In this document: positions 53,172-61,358 of the stretch, piece by piece | Layout of the letters: each line of letters starts with the position of its first letter | Position numbering within the stretch: position 1 is the stretch's first letter | Assembly (NCBI RefSeq): GCF_007859935.1 | Contig: NZ_SJPO01000006.1 | Location: 399,609 to 463,608 of the forward strand | Reading direction: 5' to 3' | DNA length: 64,000 bases | Source of the DNA: Posidoniimonas polymericola | Lineage (GTDB): Bacteria; Planctomycetota; Planctomycetia; Pirellulales; Lacipirellulaceae | Position numbers and translations under genes: made by a program | Notes under the pieces: generated by a model | Seen by the model: only the letters and a program-made list of their open reading frames with translations | Databases searched by the model: none | Told to the model about the DNA's origin: nothing

Positions 53172-54217
53172 TCGTTTCCCCCGGACCTCTGGGCGACACA
53201 TTTCGCGCTCGAAACTAGTTCGTCTAGCTCTACCAGTTCGATTTCGCCCCAGGCGAGCTGCTGCCGCGGGCAATGTGCGAAACATCGTGCACAGGCTAGG
53301 CACTCGCTCGGCTTTGCGCGAAGGTCTTTGATCGCCCCAAACGGGCAGCTGTCGACGCACAGGCCGCAGTCGAGTTCCTCGTCGGGCGTGATCCGCACGG
53401 GCCAGATCGCGAACCGCGAGACTACCGATATCAACCCACCGTAGGGGCAGAGGTACCGGCAGTAGGGCCGCCCGACCACCGTGCCAAGCAGCAGCAACGC
53501 GACGCCGACTCCCAGCATCCAGGCCGGTCCGTTCAGGCGGAAAAACCCAACGAACGGGTCGAAGCGGCAGATAACAAAATCCCGCTGGCCGGCGGGCAGG
53601 ACCGCAAACCAAACCGCCAAACCGAGGTACACGTACCGGAACATTCCCAGCCAGCGGTCAACTCCCTGGGGCGTCTGCACCGGGCGCAGCAGAACAAGGT
53701 CCTGGATGGCGCCGAGCGGGCAAACCCCGCCACAGAACACCCGGCCGGCCAACAGCGAGGCTGCCAGCGGCAGCAGGAAGAAGGCCAGCACCACCATTGG
53801 GGTGGCGAGCGATGCGTCGGATAGCGACGCGGCGACATTCTGCGTCGCTCCGATCGGACAGACACACCCCTGCCGGTAGAAGCCGAAGTAGGCGAGCGAG
53901 GCTAACGTCACCGCGGTCACCACCCACCGCCGACGACCGCGGCGGGAGACCCAGGCGATCGCCGCCATACCGCCGATTAGCAGCACCACGTCGAGCATCT
54001 GCAATGCCGCCGAGCGGGGGCTGGTACGCTGCACCTCGGGTGTCTGGTAGCCGGCGCCGATATCGTCCGGCTGAGGCGCCGAACTCACAGGGCGATCGTA
54101 CGCCTCCTGCCCCTCGACGCCCGTGGCCAGCGCAAAGAGAAACGCGAAGGCCAGCACCACGATCTCTAGAGACGCGGCGCGTCGGAGGATTGCTGCAAGG
54201 GAACTCAGCGGAGTCAC
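53168..54217 (-). CDS. NapH/NosR-like polytopic 4Fe-4S membrane protein
   Basis: GTG at 54217 overlaps the stop of the Tat Fe-S gene (GTGA) and gives 349 residues. A secretion-like N-terminal helix and about five helices follow, with three CxxCP-type loops: GCVCPIGATQN, CGGVCPLGAIQD and CRYLCPYGG, as in NapH, NosR and CcoG proteins. The C-terminus carries two 4Fe-4S motifs, CGLCVDSCPFGAI and CLACARCFAHCP. Such proteins shuttle electrons between quinol and soluble Fe-S partners across the inner membrane. Confidence 0.88.
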   Translation of the reverse strand: MTPLSSLAAILRRAASLEIVVLAFAFLFALATGVEGQEAYDRPVSSAPQPDDIGAGYQTPEVQRTSPRSAALQMLDVVLLIGGMAAIAWVSRRGRRRWVVTAVTLASLAYFGFYRQGCVCPIGATQNVAASLSDASLATPMVVLAFFLLPLAASLLAGRVFCGGVCPLGAIQDLVLLRPVQTPQGVDRWLGMFRYVYLGLAVWFAVLPAGQRDFVICRFDPFVGFFRLNGPAWMLGVGVALLLLGTVVGRPYCRYLCPYGGLISVVSRFAIWPVRITPDEELDCGLCVDSCPFGAIKDLRAKPSECLACARCFAHCPRQQLAWGEIELVELDELVSSAKCVAQRSGGNE

Positions 54218-54831
54218 CCGTGCGCCCCTTCCAGCTTGGACGCGGGCGGCGGCTCGGGACCGACGCGGCGGTAGGCGTCCTCGGGGCAGTTGCTGGCGAT
54301 CGTGCAGCGGTTGCACCGCAGGCACAGATCGTGGCGCACTTCCAGACGGATCGACCCCAAGCCGGCGGGGTCTTTGCACTCCATTACGCACCGGCCGCAG
54401 CCGTTGCACTTCTCCTCGTCGATCGCGTACTCGTAGAAGTTGTTGAGCGGGTCGTAGGGGTCGACCTCACCGATCGCGGTTCGTGTGATCGCATCGCGGG
54501 GGCACAGCTTCTTGGTCGGCAGCCCATCCGGGCCAACCGGGCTGAGCACATCGAAGTACGCCGGGCAGATGCAGCAGCGGCCGCACTGCGAGTGGTCGTT
54601 GACGGCCCGGACCGCGGAGAGCGGCAGCACGCAGCTTGTGGCGCAGCTTTCACACACATTCGAAGCCCCGGTCACGCCCAGACGAATATTGACGCAGCGG
54701 TTGGCCTCGATGGTCCACGCGTCCTGGGCGCACGCCCGACGGCCCAGCTCGACCCCGACGCCGCCGATGGCGATTGCGCAGGCGGCCCGGCCCGAGTGGC
54801 TCAGAAAATCGCGTCGGCAGGACTCGCTCAT
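54214..54831 (-). CDS. Tat-exported multi-cluster Fe-S protein (NapG/MauM-like)
   Basis: 205 residues with a Tat signal (SCRRDFLSHSG, then a hydrophobic segment CAIAIGGVGVEL). Several Cys groups follow: CESCATSCVLP, CGRCCICPAYF, CNGCGRCVMECKD and CLRCNRCTIASNCP, enough for about four 4Fe-4S clusters. It is expected to be folded and exported with cofactors, then to act in the periplasm as electron carrier for the NapH-like protein. The start ATGA overlaps the propeller gene. Confidence 0.88.
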   Translation of the reverse strand: MSESCRRDFLSHSGRAACAIAIGGVGVELGRRACAQDAWTIEANRCVNIRLGVTGASNVCESCATSCVLPLSAVRAVNDHSQCGRCCICPAYFDVLSPVGPDGLPTKKLCPRDAITRTAIGEVDPYDPLNNFYEYAIDEEKCNGCGRCVMECKDPAGLGSIRLEVRHDLCLRCNRCTIASNCPEDAYRRVGPEPPPASKLEGAHG

Positions 54832-55667
54832 TGCTGTTGCTCCTCGCCGCTCAGCAGTTGGAACACGTGCACCTCCCGCCGCAGCGGGTCGGTGGCGTAG
54901 AGCCTCCCGCGGGAGTCGAACGCCAGGTCGATGTTCTTGCTGTTGGCATCAAAGCACTCCTCGCCCGCCGACAGCAGGAAGTGGCCTGCCTCGTCGTACA
55001 GCTTGATCCGTGGCGGGGCCTTCTCGCTGACCGCGACGGTCCCGTCGGCGGCCGCGGCGATGTTGGTTGGGTTGCAGCACCCGCCGAAATCGGCCGCGCT
55101 GTGCATCCCAAACCGCCCCCACTTGTTGACCAACCGACCATCGGCCCCGTACCGCTCCACGCGGTGCTTCTGCGGGTGAGCCAACAGCACGGTATCGGTG
55201 CGCGGATCGGCGACCAGGTCGAGCACGCCATTGGGGATCATGAAGCCGCGGGTATTGGCGGACGCCCCCATTTCCCCAACGTGTTCGCCTGTCGTCGAGT
55301 ACAGGTGCACCTCCTTGTGGGTGGCGTCGGCCGCCGCCAGAAGACCATCGACAACCGCAATCGCGGTCACCCGGCCAAGCCGCTCGTGATCGTCGATTCG
55401 GGCGAGCTCCTCCCCGTTTGCCGAGAACGCACGCAGCTGGCCGTCGAAGCCGACCCACACCGAGTCGCCCTCCGCACACACCGACCAGCCCAATGCGGGC
55501 AGCTGGAACTCGTGCTCAAACTGTTGGTCGGCCGAGTACCGCCGCACCAGGTTGTCGCCTAGCGTGTAGCAACGATCGCCTGCGTCGACCGCAACCCCAG
55601 CGAGCCGCATATCGAAGAGGGCGCCGCCTCGGGGGCCGGCGAGCGTGCTTGCGTGAACGAGTTGCAT
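54828..55667 (-). CDS. NHL-repeat/6-bladed beta-propeller-like protein
   Basis: 279 residues from ATG 55667, which lies about 11 bases after GAGGG; ATG 55676 is an alternative. Repeated segments such as GELLARIDDHERLGRVTAIAV, EVHLYSTTGEHVGEMG, RVERYGADGRLVNKWGRFG and NIDLAFDSRGRLYATDPLRREVHVF mark NHL/SMP-30-like blades. No obvious signal peptide is seen, so it is either cytoplasmic or exported with a partner. It sits between the PQQ propeller and the Tat Fe-S protein in one operon and might be a ligand or cofactor docking part. Confidence 0.8.
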   Translation of the reverse strand: MQLVHASTLAGPRGGALFDMRLAGVAVDAGDRCYTLGDNLVRRYSADQQFEHEFQLPALGWSVCAEGDSVWVGFDGQLRAFSANGEELARIDDHERLGRVTAIAVVDGLLAAADATHKEVHLYSTTGEHVGEMGASANTRGFMIPNGVLDLVADPRTDTVLLAHPQKHRVERYGADGRLVNKWGRFGMHSAADFGGCCNPTNIAAAADGTVAVSEKAPPRIKLYDEAGHFLLSAGEECFDANSKNIDLAFDSRGRLYATDPLRREVHVFQLLSGEEQQQ

Positions 55668-55684
55668 CGGTGGCATTTCCCTCG

Positions 55685-57148
55685 CTAGTTCTTGGGGCCC
55701 GGGCTGGCGGCCAGCGGCTCTCCGTGCGCCTCGACATCTAGGCAAACGAGCCTGCCTAGGTCTCGCACCAGCAGCTTGCCGGCCGACACCACCGGCGGCG
55801 CCCAGACGTCGGGCCCCGAGAGTATCTCGGCCTCCGCGAGCTGGCGGTACTCACCCGCCCCGGCGTCGATCAGCCGCAGGGCGCCGCTCTTGCCGTCCAA
55901 CGCGATGAACATGCTATCGGCCAGCACGTACCCGCCCATGCCAAACGACGCTTCGCGGCCGCTGGTCCACAGCTCACTGCCGTCGAGGTCCAGGCAGGTC
56001 CACATACCCCGCTTCGACTTCCCAACCCCGTAGACATGGCCCTGGTAGTAGATCGGGGTGTGCACCTCCGAGTTCCACCCACGGGGCGGGGGCGGGAACG
56101 CCGCGACCTCCGCGGCCGACCATTGGCCGTCAACGCGCGTTACCTGGCAGACGACGCTCTGCGCGTGGTAGCCGCTGGTCAGCAGCAGCCGTCCTTCGCC
56201 GAGCGGCAATGGCGAGGGCGCCACTGCCGTGTTGAACTTCCAAGGGAATGACCAGAGCTGCTCGCCGGTTTCGGCCGAAACTCCGACCAGTCCCTGCAGC
56301 GTGAGGTACGCGTACTGCCGCTGGCCGTCGATCTCGATCGGCATGACCGACGAGTGCGAAACCGGGATGGCGTCGGGGTTGGGGGTCTCCCAAATCGTGT
56401 CGCCGGTCGCCTTGTCGAGCGCGACCAACAAGGCCCGGCCCCCGACCGCCACGATGAGCTTTCCGTCGTCAATCAACGGGCACTGCCCGCTGTACCAGGC
56501 AGGGATCGGGCTGTCATACGCTTGCGGCAGACGGACCTTCCAGATCAGCTTTCCGTTGCGGGCATCAACGCAATGCAGCTCGCACTTGGGGTCGATCGAG
56601 AACACAAAACCGCCGTCGGTCGCCGGCGCCGATCGCGTGATGGCGTGGTTGGGGCGGATGCGTTTAGGGACCTTGTACGCCCACTGCTCTGCGCCGCTCT
56701 CCAGCGATAGGCAGCGGACCATCCACTCGCTCTGCTCTTCGTCGTAGTCGTTCAAGAAGACGCGGTCTCCCACGACCGACGGCGCCGAGTAGCCCTGGCC
56801 TACCGCGACCTCCCACAGCTTCGGCGGGCCGTCAGCGGGCCACGAGCGGGCCAGTCGGACACTGCTGCGGACGACTCCGTCGCGTTTCGCTCCGCGGAAC
56901 TGTGGCCAGTCGTCCTCTGACAGGGTATCCGGCTTCGGCAGGTCTGCGGTCGCGACGACGCCTCTTTGACGTGCGCCGCTCTGACGTGGGCCGCTATCGG
57001 CAGTTTGCGGCGGCTCGACCGGACCGACACCTTTATCCGGCGAGGCGTTCGCCGGACGGGGAGAGTCGGCAGCCGGCTCCGGGCTGCAGCCCAACGTCCC
57101 CCCGACAAGAATAGAGAACCCCAGCACTGCGACTTGTTTGGCGGTCAT
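55685..57148 (-). CDS. PQQ-like beta-propeller protein, probable lipoprotein
   Basis: 487 residues from ATG 57148. An N-terminal hydrophobic segment ending VGGTLGCS is close to a lipobox (Cys22). A Pro/Asp/Ser linker precedes a WD40/PQQ-type propeller with blades such as DDWPQFRGAKRDGVV, GQGYSAPSVVGDRVFLND, CVDARNGKLIWKV, ALDKATGDTIWETPNP and GVSAETGEQLWSFP. The catalytic Asp/Glu-calcium set of true PQQ dehydrogenases is not obvious, so it may only bind a partner or cofactor. It is the first gene of the electron-transfer operon. Confidence 0.85.
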   Translation of the reverse strand: MTAKQVAVLGFSILVGGTLGCSPEPAADSPRPANASPDKGVGPVEPPQTADSGPRQSGARQRGVVATADLPKPDTLSEDDWPQFRGAKRDGVVRSSVRLARSWPADGPPKLWEVAVGQGYSAPSVVGDRVFLNDYDEEQSEWMVRCLSLESGAEQWAYKVPKRIRPNHAITRSAPATDGGFVFSIDPKCELHCVDARNGKLIWKVRLPQAYDSPIPAWYSGQCPLIDDGKLIVAVGGRALLVALDKATGDTIWETPNPDAIPVSHSSVMPIEIDGQRQYAYLTLQGLVGVSAETGEQLWSFPWKFNTAVAPSPLPLGEGRLLLTSGYHAQSVVCQVTRVDGQWSAAEVAAFPPPPRGWNSEVHTPIYYQGHVYGVGKSKRGMWTCLDLDGSELWTSGREASFGMGGYVLADSMFIALDGKSGALRLIDAGAGEYRQLAEAEILSGPDVWAPPVVSAGKLLVRDLGRLVCLDVEAHGEPLAASPGPKN

Positions 57149-57491
57149 GGCTAATCGAGGCAGCGACGAAATACGCCCTAGAGACAAAGTGATCCACTTT
57201 GTGTCCACGGGCAGCACCATTCATGCCGAACCAGCCGAGAACCGATCGTCGTGCGTCAAACACGTGTCAAATCAACTCGATTCTCCGGCACGAGGGATTT
57301 GACTAGACAAGCTCGTTCGTCGAATCGTTCGAAGTCCGCACGCAGAACGTGCGAATACGCACGGCCGCTGTGGAAGACCTGCAGCATCGCACCCCCTCAA
57401 GGCTGTGCTCTGCTCATGGCTTGGGCCCGCTGTGGCGTTAGTCGAAAAACCGCCGCCGGTGCGACCTCCTCAACGTAGGGGGCGATGCGAG
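57149..57491. promoter_or_regulatory. Upstream region of the electron-transfer operon with inverted repeats
   Basis: 343 bases without a gene. A perfect 8-bp inverted repeat with 3-base spacer, ACAAAGTG-ATC-CACTTTGT (57184-57202), lies 36 bases before the PQQ gene start. A second, imperfect one pairs GTCAAATC (57266-57273) with GATTTGAC (57296-57303). Both are candidate operators or hairpins for the operon at 49138-57148. I could not fix a -35/-10 pair. Confidence 0.5.
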
Positions 57492-57860
57492 CTACACGCG
57501 GCCCGTGAGCATCCCGTGCCAGTACAATGCCGGCAGGCCGAGCTGCTTGAGCAACAGCATGCTGGTGCGTTCCTTCGCCTGGTTGAACGGTAAGGTCTCT
57601 TGCGGCGTCTTGTCGCAGTCGAACTCCTCCAGCACGAGGCTATCGTAGCCGGTCACAACCGGGCAGGACGTGTAGCCATGGTAGGCGGCGGTCGGCGCGT
57701 GGGCCTCGACCACGGCCAGCAGATTCTCGACCAGCAGCGGCGCCTGCTTGCGGATAGCTGCGGCGGTCTTTGAGGTCGGCAGGCGCGAGGCGTCGCCGAT
57801 CCCAAACACGTTCGGACGCCGGGTGTGACGCAGCGTGTGCTTGTCGACGTCCACCCAGCC
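57492..57860 (-). pseudogene. C-terminal remnant of a sulfide:quinone oxidoreductase
   Basis: The reading frame here (57492-57935) contains a clear SQR C-terminus, GWVDVDKHTLRHTRRPNVFGIGDASRLP, then TAAAIRKQAPLLVENLLAV, YHGYTSCPVVTGYDSLVLEEF and LPALYWHGMLTGRV, normally residues about 280-400 of a 400-aa enzyme. The homology begins around 57860, right after the stop of the persulfide dioxygenase gene, so the N-terminal FAD-binding part and catalytic cysteines are absent. It is almost certainly a deletion stub. Confidence 0.85.
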
Positions 57861-57960
57861 GCGGGCAGTGTGCGGCGAACGGTGTTCCAATCCGCTGCTA
57901 CTGGGGCTTGCATGGGAGCCCTGCTCTAATGGCAAGCTCTAGCTCTAGGAGAAGCAACCA

Positions 57961-59400
57961 TCAATGCGAAACGCAGGCAGAGCCGCCCTCGCAAGCCCCC
58001 CCGAGCTCAGTAGGGAATCCGGCTTTCTGCCAGGCGGCGTAGCCCCCGGTCATGTTGATAACGTCGTAGCCCGCGTCAGTAAAGACGCTGGCCGCGATCG
58101 ACGAACGCATGCCGCTCTGGCACTGCGTCACCACTGGCTTGTCACGGGTGATCTCGCCGTGGGAGTCCTTCAGCTTGCCTAGGAAGTAGTGCTCTGCCTG
58201 GGGGATATGGCCCGCTTCCCACTCGCCCTGGGCACGGACGTCAACCAGCGTCACGTCGCCAGCGGCGATCTGTTCGGCCAGCTCTTGCGGCGTCGCGGTG
58301 CGGTACGCCCCCTGCATCAGTCCGGCCTCGGCCAACTCGTTAGCGGAGAAGACGCCCACCACCTCGTCGAGACCGATCTTGTTGAGCACACGCACCGCCT
58401 CGGAGAGCTGTCCCGGCTCGGCGATCAATCGCAAGGGCTCGTCGTAGTCGAGCAGCCAGCCGGCCCACCCCGCCAACATGCCCGCGGGAATGTTGAGGGT
58501 TCCAGGGGCGTGATTGGCCGAAAAATCCGCGGGCGCACGGAGGTCGACAACCGCACCCTCATCTAGCACCTTGTCCAGGCAACCCGGCTCACAGTACTTC
58601 GGGGCGACATACGGGCCGAGCACCTTCGGTCCCTCCTTGTTCACCCGCTTCATCACGGCAAAGTACCTAGGCGCCTCAGGCTGGTCGGCGAGGATGTAAT
58701 GCACAAACTCCTCTTCGTCGTGGTGCTGAAGGGCAGGGTTGAACAACTTTTCGTACCCAACGGTCGATGAAGGGATCGCACCCAGCCCCTTGCCGCAGGC
58801 GCTGCCGGCGCCGTGGGCCGGCCACACCTGCAGGTGGTCCGGCAGGTCGCGGAATCGCTCGACCGAGTGAAACAGCTGGCGGGCCCCCACCTCGGCGGTT
58901 CCCATCATGCCCGCTGCCTCCTCCAGCAGATCGGGTCGCCCGATAGACCCGACAAAAACGAAGTCGCCGCTGAAGATGCCCATCGGCGAGGTGGCTCCGC
59001 CCCCGCGGTCGGTCAGCACAAAAGAGATGCTCTCCGGCGTGTGCCCTGGAGTGTGCACAACCTCGAAGTCAATCTTGCCAATGCTAAACTTGTCGCCATC
59101 CTTACACAGGCAGTGGGAGTACTCCGCCGCATAGCGGTACTTCCATTCCGCCGGCCCCTCGTCGGACACGTACAGCTTGGCGCCGATCCGGTCGGCCAGC
59201 TCCCTCGCCCCCGACACGTAGTCGGCGTGGATGTGAGTTTCCGCCACGGCGACAATCTTGACGCCTTCCCGTTCGGAGGCCTCGAGGTACTGACCGATGT
59301 CACGGCCCGGGTCGACGATCACGGCTTCTTTGGCCCGCTGGCAGCCAACCATGTACGAGGCGTGCGCGAGCGTTCGGTCATAAAAATAGCGGAGTAGCAT
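57961..59400 (-). CDS. Persulfide dioxygenase-like metallo-beta-lactamase fused to two rhodanese domains
   Basis: 479 residues preceded by AAAGGAG. Residues 1-240 form an ETHE1/Blh-like MBL domain (THIHADYVSG, HTPGHTPESISF, GDFVFVGSIGRPDL). Two rhodanese domains follow, at about 270-365 and 370-470: the first (VVDLRAPADFSANHAPGTLNIP) has no catalytic cysteine, the second has the active loop VVTQCQSGMRS. The enzyme oxidises glutathione or other persulfides formed in sulfide metabolism. It is cotranscribed with the sulfite exporter. Confidence 0.93.
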   Translation of the reverse strand: MLLRYFYDRTLAHASYMVGCQRAKEAVIVDPGRDIGQYLEASEREGVKIVAVAETHIHADYVSGARELADRIGAKLYVSDEGPAEWKYRYAAEYSHCLCKDGDKFSIGKIDFEVVHTPGHTPESISFVLTDRGGGATSPMGIFSGDFVFVGSIGRPDLLEEAAGMMGTAEVGARQLFHSVERFRDLPDHLQVWPAHGAGSACGKGLGAIPSSTVGYEKLFNPALQHHDEEEFVHYILADQPEAPRYFAVMKRVNKEGPKVLGPYVAPKYCEPGCLDKVLDEGAVVDLRAPADFSANHAPGTLNIPAGMLAGWAGWLLDYDEPLRLIAEPGQLSEAVRVLNKIGLDEVVGVFSANELAEAGLMQGAYRTATPQELAEQIAAGDVTLVDVRAQGEWEAGHIPQAEHYFLGKLKDSHGEITRDKPVVTQCQSGMRSSIAASVFTDAGYDVINMTGGYAAWQKAGFPTELGGACEGGSACVSH

Positions 59401-59451
59401 AGGAAACTCCTTTTCTGAGTCAGGTTTCTGATAATTGCCAGAGGCCTTAAC

Positions 59452-60249
59452 CTAGGCCAGAGACTTGATCACGATGAATCCCGCCACCGCGACCATCGCG
59501 ACGGCAAATATTTTCTGTAGGGTCGAGCCAGAAATCATGGCCGACACCCGCGACCCCAGCTGCATCCCGACGACGCCGCCGGCGGCAAACAGGCCCGCGA
59601 CGTCCCACGAGAGATGCCCACCAGTCGCGACGTAGGACGCGACGCCCGAGACGCTGATCAGGAAGATCACTAGCAGCGAGGTCGCCACCGCGGCGTGGAT
59701 TTGTAGTCCACCGAACAGCACGAGCGCCGGCACGATAACGAATCCGCCGCCCACCCCGAACAGCCCCGATAGCACCCCCGTGGTGAGCCCAAGCACGCTG
59801 AGCAAAGCCACGCACCGTGGGCCCAGGCTCGGCCGGCCGTGCTCGTCGCGGTGGCAGACAAAGCGGCCCGCGTCGGATTCGTCGAGCGGCTTGGCTCGTG
59901 AATTGGTCCACATACGAGCCGCGATCACCAGCATCAGGCCGCTGAAGAGCAGCAGCAGCGTCGCTTCTGGCAGCAGCCTCGCCAGCCGCGTCCCCAGCGG
60001 CGCCCCGATCATGCCGGCCACCGCAAACAACAGCCCGGTGCGCAGGTCCGCCTCTCCGCGACGCAACCGCCCCACCGCTCCGAGAAACGCGGTGGTCCCC
60101 ACCGCGGCGAGCGACACCCCCACAGCTTCCCGCGGCTGGAACGACAGTCCGTAGACCAGCAGCGGCACGGCAAACACGCCCCCGCCGCCTCCGGTGAGAC
60201 CAAGGGCGAAGCCAATGGCGACGCCTCCTGCTATCGCTAGACCCAACAC
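59452..60249 (-). CDS. TauE/SafE-family sulfite exporter-like permease
   Basis: 265 residues from GTG 60249 after GGGGGGCTG. About eight helices; family landmarks GFALGLTGGGGGVFAVPLLVYGL and a second copy TTGVLSGLFGVGGGFVIVPALVL mark the TauE inverted repeat. It would export sulfite or another sulfur oxyanion made downstream of persulfide oxidation. It begins the sulfur operon after the ArsR regulator and carries a short gap to the MBL-rhodanese gene. Confidence 0.9.
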   Translation of the reverse strand: MLGLAIAGGVAIGFALGLTGGGGGVFAVPLLVYGLSFQPREAVGVSLAAVGTTAFLGAVGRLRRGEADLRTGLLFAVAGMIGAPLGTRLARLLPEATLLLLFSGLMLVIAARMWTNSRAKPLDESDAGRFVCHRDEHGRPSLGPRCVALLSVLGLTTGVLSGLFGVGGGFVIVPALVLFGGLQIHAAVATSLLVIFLISVSGVASYVATGGHLSWDVAGLFAAGGVVGMQLGSRVSAMISGSTLQKIFAVAMVAVAGFIVIKSLA

Positions 60250-60456
60250 GATTCAGCCCCCCAGGGAGGAAACGGCGGCAATCGCCACCTCGCTACACCG
60301 AACTCGCTAACTCTGGTTGCTCCGGCCTTGTCCGACACACTCTCAGACGGCGACGGCAAAGCCCACTAGAACTGTCGATTCAGCAGCCGGAATCAGCCCG
60401 AGTCGGCCGGTCACGCCCAAAGCCAATCCCATCGAGTCAACAACTAGCGACATGAC

Positions 60457-60464
60457 GACATGTC
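60457..60464. promoter_or_regulatory. Palindrome GACATGTC, first copy (tauE side)
   Basis: The 8-base palindrome GACATGTC lies in the gap between the ArsR-like gene and the exporter gene, next to a related half (GCGACATG, 60447-60454). The same word overlaps the promoter of the ArsR-like gene (60851-60858), so both may be sites for that regulator. Confidence 0.45.
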
Positions 60465-60482
60465 GCCGCAAAAAAAGACCCG

Positions 60483-60814
60483 CTAGCCGACAACGTGCGA
60501 TTCAAAGCGACTCTCGATGCGGTCGAGAAAACGCTCCAATTGCGGTCCAGCAATCTGGTAATACACTTTCCGCCCTTCCTTCTCACTTGTAAAGAACCCA
60601 CACCGCTGCATCAGAAGCTCCGAGGCGACGTTCTGTAGCTCTCGCACGCCGCAGTCTTCTGCTAGCTCGCCTACGGTGTACCGATGGTGCAGCAGCAATT
60701 GCACCATCCGGATCCGCGCCGGGTGCGGAGGCATTCCGCTGCTTTCAATAGCGACTCTGAATCTGCCGGCGGAAGCTTCCTCCCCGTGGCGTTCTTGGTT
60801 GCTTTTGCGGCCAT
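60483..60814 (-). pseudogene. ArsR-family regulator, frameshifted
   Basis: An ATG at 60814 starts a family-typical N-terminus (MAAKATKN, LPPADSESLLKAAECLRT), but the next block, HPARIRMVQLLLHHRYTVGELAED, lies in another reading frame. The switch occurs near 60722 at CGCACCCGG. The rest, VASELLMQRCGFFTSEKEGRKVYYQIAGP, reads as an ArsR winged helix but lacks two residues usual before LMQRCG. Without the first part the DNA-binding domain is incomplete. The frame that is open runs from 60483 to 60845. Its normal role would be repression of the sulfur genes in response to persulfide. Confidence 0.75.
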
Positions 60815-60832
60815 GAGTCCCGCTCACACACC

Positions 60833-60860
60833 ATTGTATCGTCACCTCACGACATGTCCA
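60833..60860 (-). promoter_or_regulatory. Promoter with operator palindrome for the ArsR-like gene
   Basis: On the minus strand TGGACA (60860-60855) and TACAAT (60838-60833) are spaced by 16 bases, a good sigma-70 promoter. The palindrome GACATGTC (60851-60858) overlaps the -35, as expected for autorepression. The ATG at 60814 follows about 12 bases after the expected transcription start. Confidence 0.6.
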
Positions 60861-61358
60861 CTAGTATTTCCACCCGGTAGCCAAGTTTGTACTCCGCAGC
60901 TTCCTGCAACGCGTTCTGCCCCAGCCAACCCGAGAAGGGCGAAAAGACAACACCCAACGACAGCCCATCCACGGCCTGCATACTTAGGCAGACCGTCTGC
61001 CGCTCTGTCGAAGAGCACCGGAGGCAGGGCAGGGGACCGCGGGCAATCCGCCACCCGGCACAGTCCGCAGCAGCGGCATGTCAAGCGGTTGAAGAAACCC
61101 ACTTCCAGCGAATCAGCGAGAACGGCCTAGCTGGCCACCGATTCAAAAGTCGGGGCAACTGGACGCCAGTTGAACTCTTCCTGCGCAGGCTTGTCGAGCT
61201 AACGATCTCGCAAGCTAAGGCACTCACGGAGGTTATGCAAGATCCGGACTGAGCAGGAGACACGGCGGCTTGGCCGTCGTGCAGACAGAGGCGACAATCG
61301 ACAAGACTCCTACCGAGCAGGTCCGTCTGCCGCCACTTGAATCAAGTCTCTGCTTTCC
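60861..61358. other. Intergenic region of uncertain origin
   Basis: About 500 bases. A plus-strand open frame (60887-61252, ending in LRRLVELTISQAKALTEVM) has no recognisable family and lacks a ribosome-binding site. It may be the remnant of an older mobile element; I see nothing firm in it. Confidence 0.4.

Noticed and set aside
55685..57148. PQQ-dependent alcohol/glucose dehydrogenase
   Set aside because: Propeller blades are clear but I could not find the catalytic Asp/Glu and PQQ-binding set; only a PQQ-like propeller is claimed.
60887..61252. Plus-strand open frame of 121 codons
   Set aside because: No recognisable domain and no ribosome-binding site; could be a relic of a mobile element but I cannot support a gene.
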